A DNA stretch of 15,343 bases, from NCBI GenBank assembly GCA_902772085.1, contig CACXZL010000012.1:1-15343 (forward strand). Reading direction: 5' to 3'. Below, one piece after another: positions 14,448-15,343 of this stretch. This DNA is from an uncultured Coriobacteriaceae bacterium. Lineage in GTDB: Bacteria; Actinomycetota; Coriobacteriia; Coriobacteriales; Atopobiaceae. The notes beneath the pieces are model-generated. The model was given only the letters and a program-made list of their open reading frames with translations. It made no database searches and had not been told where the DNA came from. The stretch's first letter is position 1; each line of letters starts with the position of its first letter. A program made the translations under genes and the position numbers.

Positions 14448-15062
14448 CTACTCCGCCGAGCCGATGCGACGCATCATGTCGAGCTTGTTTTGCGCAGGGG
14501 AGACGGTGGGCCGGCCCAGGTCATCGCGGGAACCCTGACGGGTTCGCAAGACCAGAGCGACAGGTGCGACGTCGCGAATCTCCTCCATGCCGTCCACGAT
14601 CTCCTCGACGGTGCGCGCCGTGATGACGCCCGCAAAGCCACACCCACAGAGCATCATCGGCACATCCATGTCTGCCCCGACGTTCGGCTGGCCGCCCACA
14701 CTCTCATGGGCGCCGTTGACGTTCACCACATAGCGCAGATTGGGCGGCCACGCCTGCGCCATCACGGCCAACGACCCCATGTGCATGAGCATCGACCCAT
14801 CACCATCCAGGCACCAAACGGTGCGCTCGGGACAGCCCAGCGCCATGCCATAGGCGATGGAGCCGGTGTGGCCCATACCACCTACGGTGAGAAAGTCGCC
14901 ATCGTGCGTCTCTCCACGTTGTTCGCGTATCTCGAATACCTCCCGGCTCTCCTTGCCCGTAGTCGAGACGACCAGGTCGTCCGGACCGATCAGGTCGAGC
15001 ACGACTTCCAGCGCCTCTTCGCGCGTCAGCTCGATTCGCTCACGTCCCTCGCGCCGCTTGCG
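14448..15062 (-). pseudogene. aepY: Phosphonopyruvate decarboxylase, C-terminal half only
   Basis: About 205 codons of a protein that is usually about 380 aa. The enzyme uses thiamine diphosphate to decarboxylate phosphonopyruvate to phosphonoacetaldehyde, the step that pulls PEP mutase forward. Visible in order are 'ELTREEALEVVLDLIG', 'VSTTGKESREVFEIRE', 'FLTVGGMGHTGSIAYGMAL', the TPP/Mg motif 'CLDGDGSMLMHMGSLA' and the family signature 'NGAHESVGGQP', then 'TRQGSRDDLGRPTVSPAQNK' near the end. The N-terminal PYR domain is missing: upstream the frame runs into a stop at 15093-15095 in unrelated sequence. The only in-frame start is a GTG at 15002 inside the conserved helix, so it is not a natural start. 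The gene is either really disrupted or cut by a misassembly. Sulfopyruvate decarboxylase is a relative but fits less well. Confidence 0.85.
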
Positions 15063-15064
15063 CG

Positions 15065-15343
15065 CTATCCCTTCACAATCTCCGTCGAGCCGTCAGAGTA
15101 TACGATCCGGATCTCGCCGGTCTCACGGTTCAGGCATGCGATCATGTTGACGTCGGAAAGGGCGCCTTTCCCCAGCTCGCCGTCTCTGGAATCCACGCCG
15201 AACACAGCGACGGTGTAGAATCCCTTTTCCGGGATCTCAGGCGCTGCCTCCGGGACGACGGCCTCCGGACTTTCCGTGCCGCGGTTCCGCAGCCGGACAA
15301 ACCCGAAGGCAGCCAGGGAAAGGATCAGCACTGCGATCAGGAA
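15065..15343 (-). pseudogene. LytR-CpsA-Psr (LCP) family protein, N-terminal fragment
   Basis: An open frame enters from the right edge and ends at a TAG at 15065-15067. It encodes a membrane helix (FLIAVLILSLAAFGFV), a short acidic linker and the start of an LCP domain, 'GFYTVAVFGVDSRDGELGKG' followed by 'SDVNMIACLNRETGEIRIV'. LCP proteins attach teichoic acid or capsule polymers to peptidoglycan. Homologues continue after 'IRIV' with a block like SVYRDT; here it changes to 'YSDGSTEIVKG' and stops, so the gene is broken after about 80 residues. Codons (CGG, CCG, GGA, TTT, CTT mixed with GCC and CTG) look like Clostridia rather than the neighbouring genes. Confidence 0.75.

Noticed and set aside
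14448..15002. Decarboxylase as a genuine small separate subunit starting at GTG 15002
   Set aside because: That start falls inside the conserved 'TREEALEVVLDLIG' helix with no ribosome site, so a truncated full-length gene fits better than a ComE-like separate subunit.
14115..15218. Plus-strand frame of 367 codons at the right end
   Set aside because: It crosses the decarboxylase/LCP junction and two genes on the other strand, and its R/H/T-rich composition is typical of antisense shadow in GC-rich DNA.

Overview
The window looks like a moderately high-GC chromosome fragment of an anaerobic Actinomycetota, most likely of the class Coriobacteriia (Olsenella/Collinsella/Atopobium-like). This is inferred from GC-rich codon use, strong AGGAGG ribosome sites and gene content; no marker gene is present. 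No rRNA, tRNA, CRISPR array or transposase was seen.

Layout. The left edge (1-1417) is less GC-rich. It holds the 5' end of a membrane sensor-like protein (minus strand, running off the window) and, divergently, a membrane-anchored protein of the dCTP deaminase/dUTPase fold that appears to have lost its catalytic glutamate. Positions 1431-4302 form a minus-strand cluster: an anchored transglutaminase-like protein, a 37-kDa nucleoid-associated (YejK/NdpA-type) protein and a small membrane protein. Positions 4375-7183 are minus-strand housekeeping and metabolic genes: a SixA-type phosphohistidine phosphatase, pyrE and a cytoplasmic GH13 alpha-amylase. serC (7497-8588) is the only other plus-strand gene. 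It converges on a small anchored secreted protein (8716-9273), with a perfect 19-bp inverted repeat between them.

Positions 9456-15062 are a minus-strand cluster that best reads as cell-surface phosphonate chemistry. In transcription order it encodes the C-terminal (TPP-binding) half of phosphonopyruvate decarboxylase, a nucleotidyltransferase fused to an iron-dependent alcohol dehydrogenase (phosphonoacetaldehyde reductase type), an IspD/TarI-type cytidylyltransferase, an NAD-dependent epimerase/reductase and an acyltransferase-3 membrane protein. The inferred route is phosphonopyruvate to phosphonoacetaldehyde to 2-hydroxyethylphosphonate to a nucleotide-activated form for transfer to a glycan or lipid, with the IspD/TarI and epimerase pair supplying a second activated sugar or polyol. 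The PEP mutase expected upstream is outside the window. A 312-bp gap inside this cluster carries three GTGTAC-core repeats about three helical turns apart.

At the right edge the decarboxylase reading frame breaks off. From about 15,063-15,100 to the end, the sequence instead encodes the N-terminus of a LytR-CpsA-Psr (LCP) protein with Clostridia-like codon use. This is either an assembly chimera or a real recombination junction.
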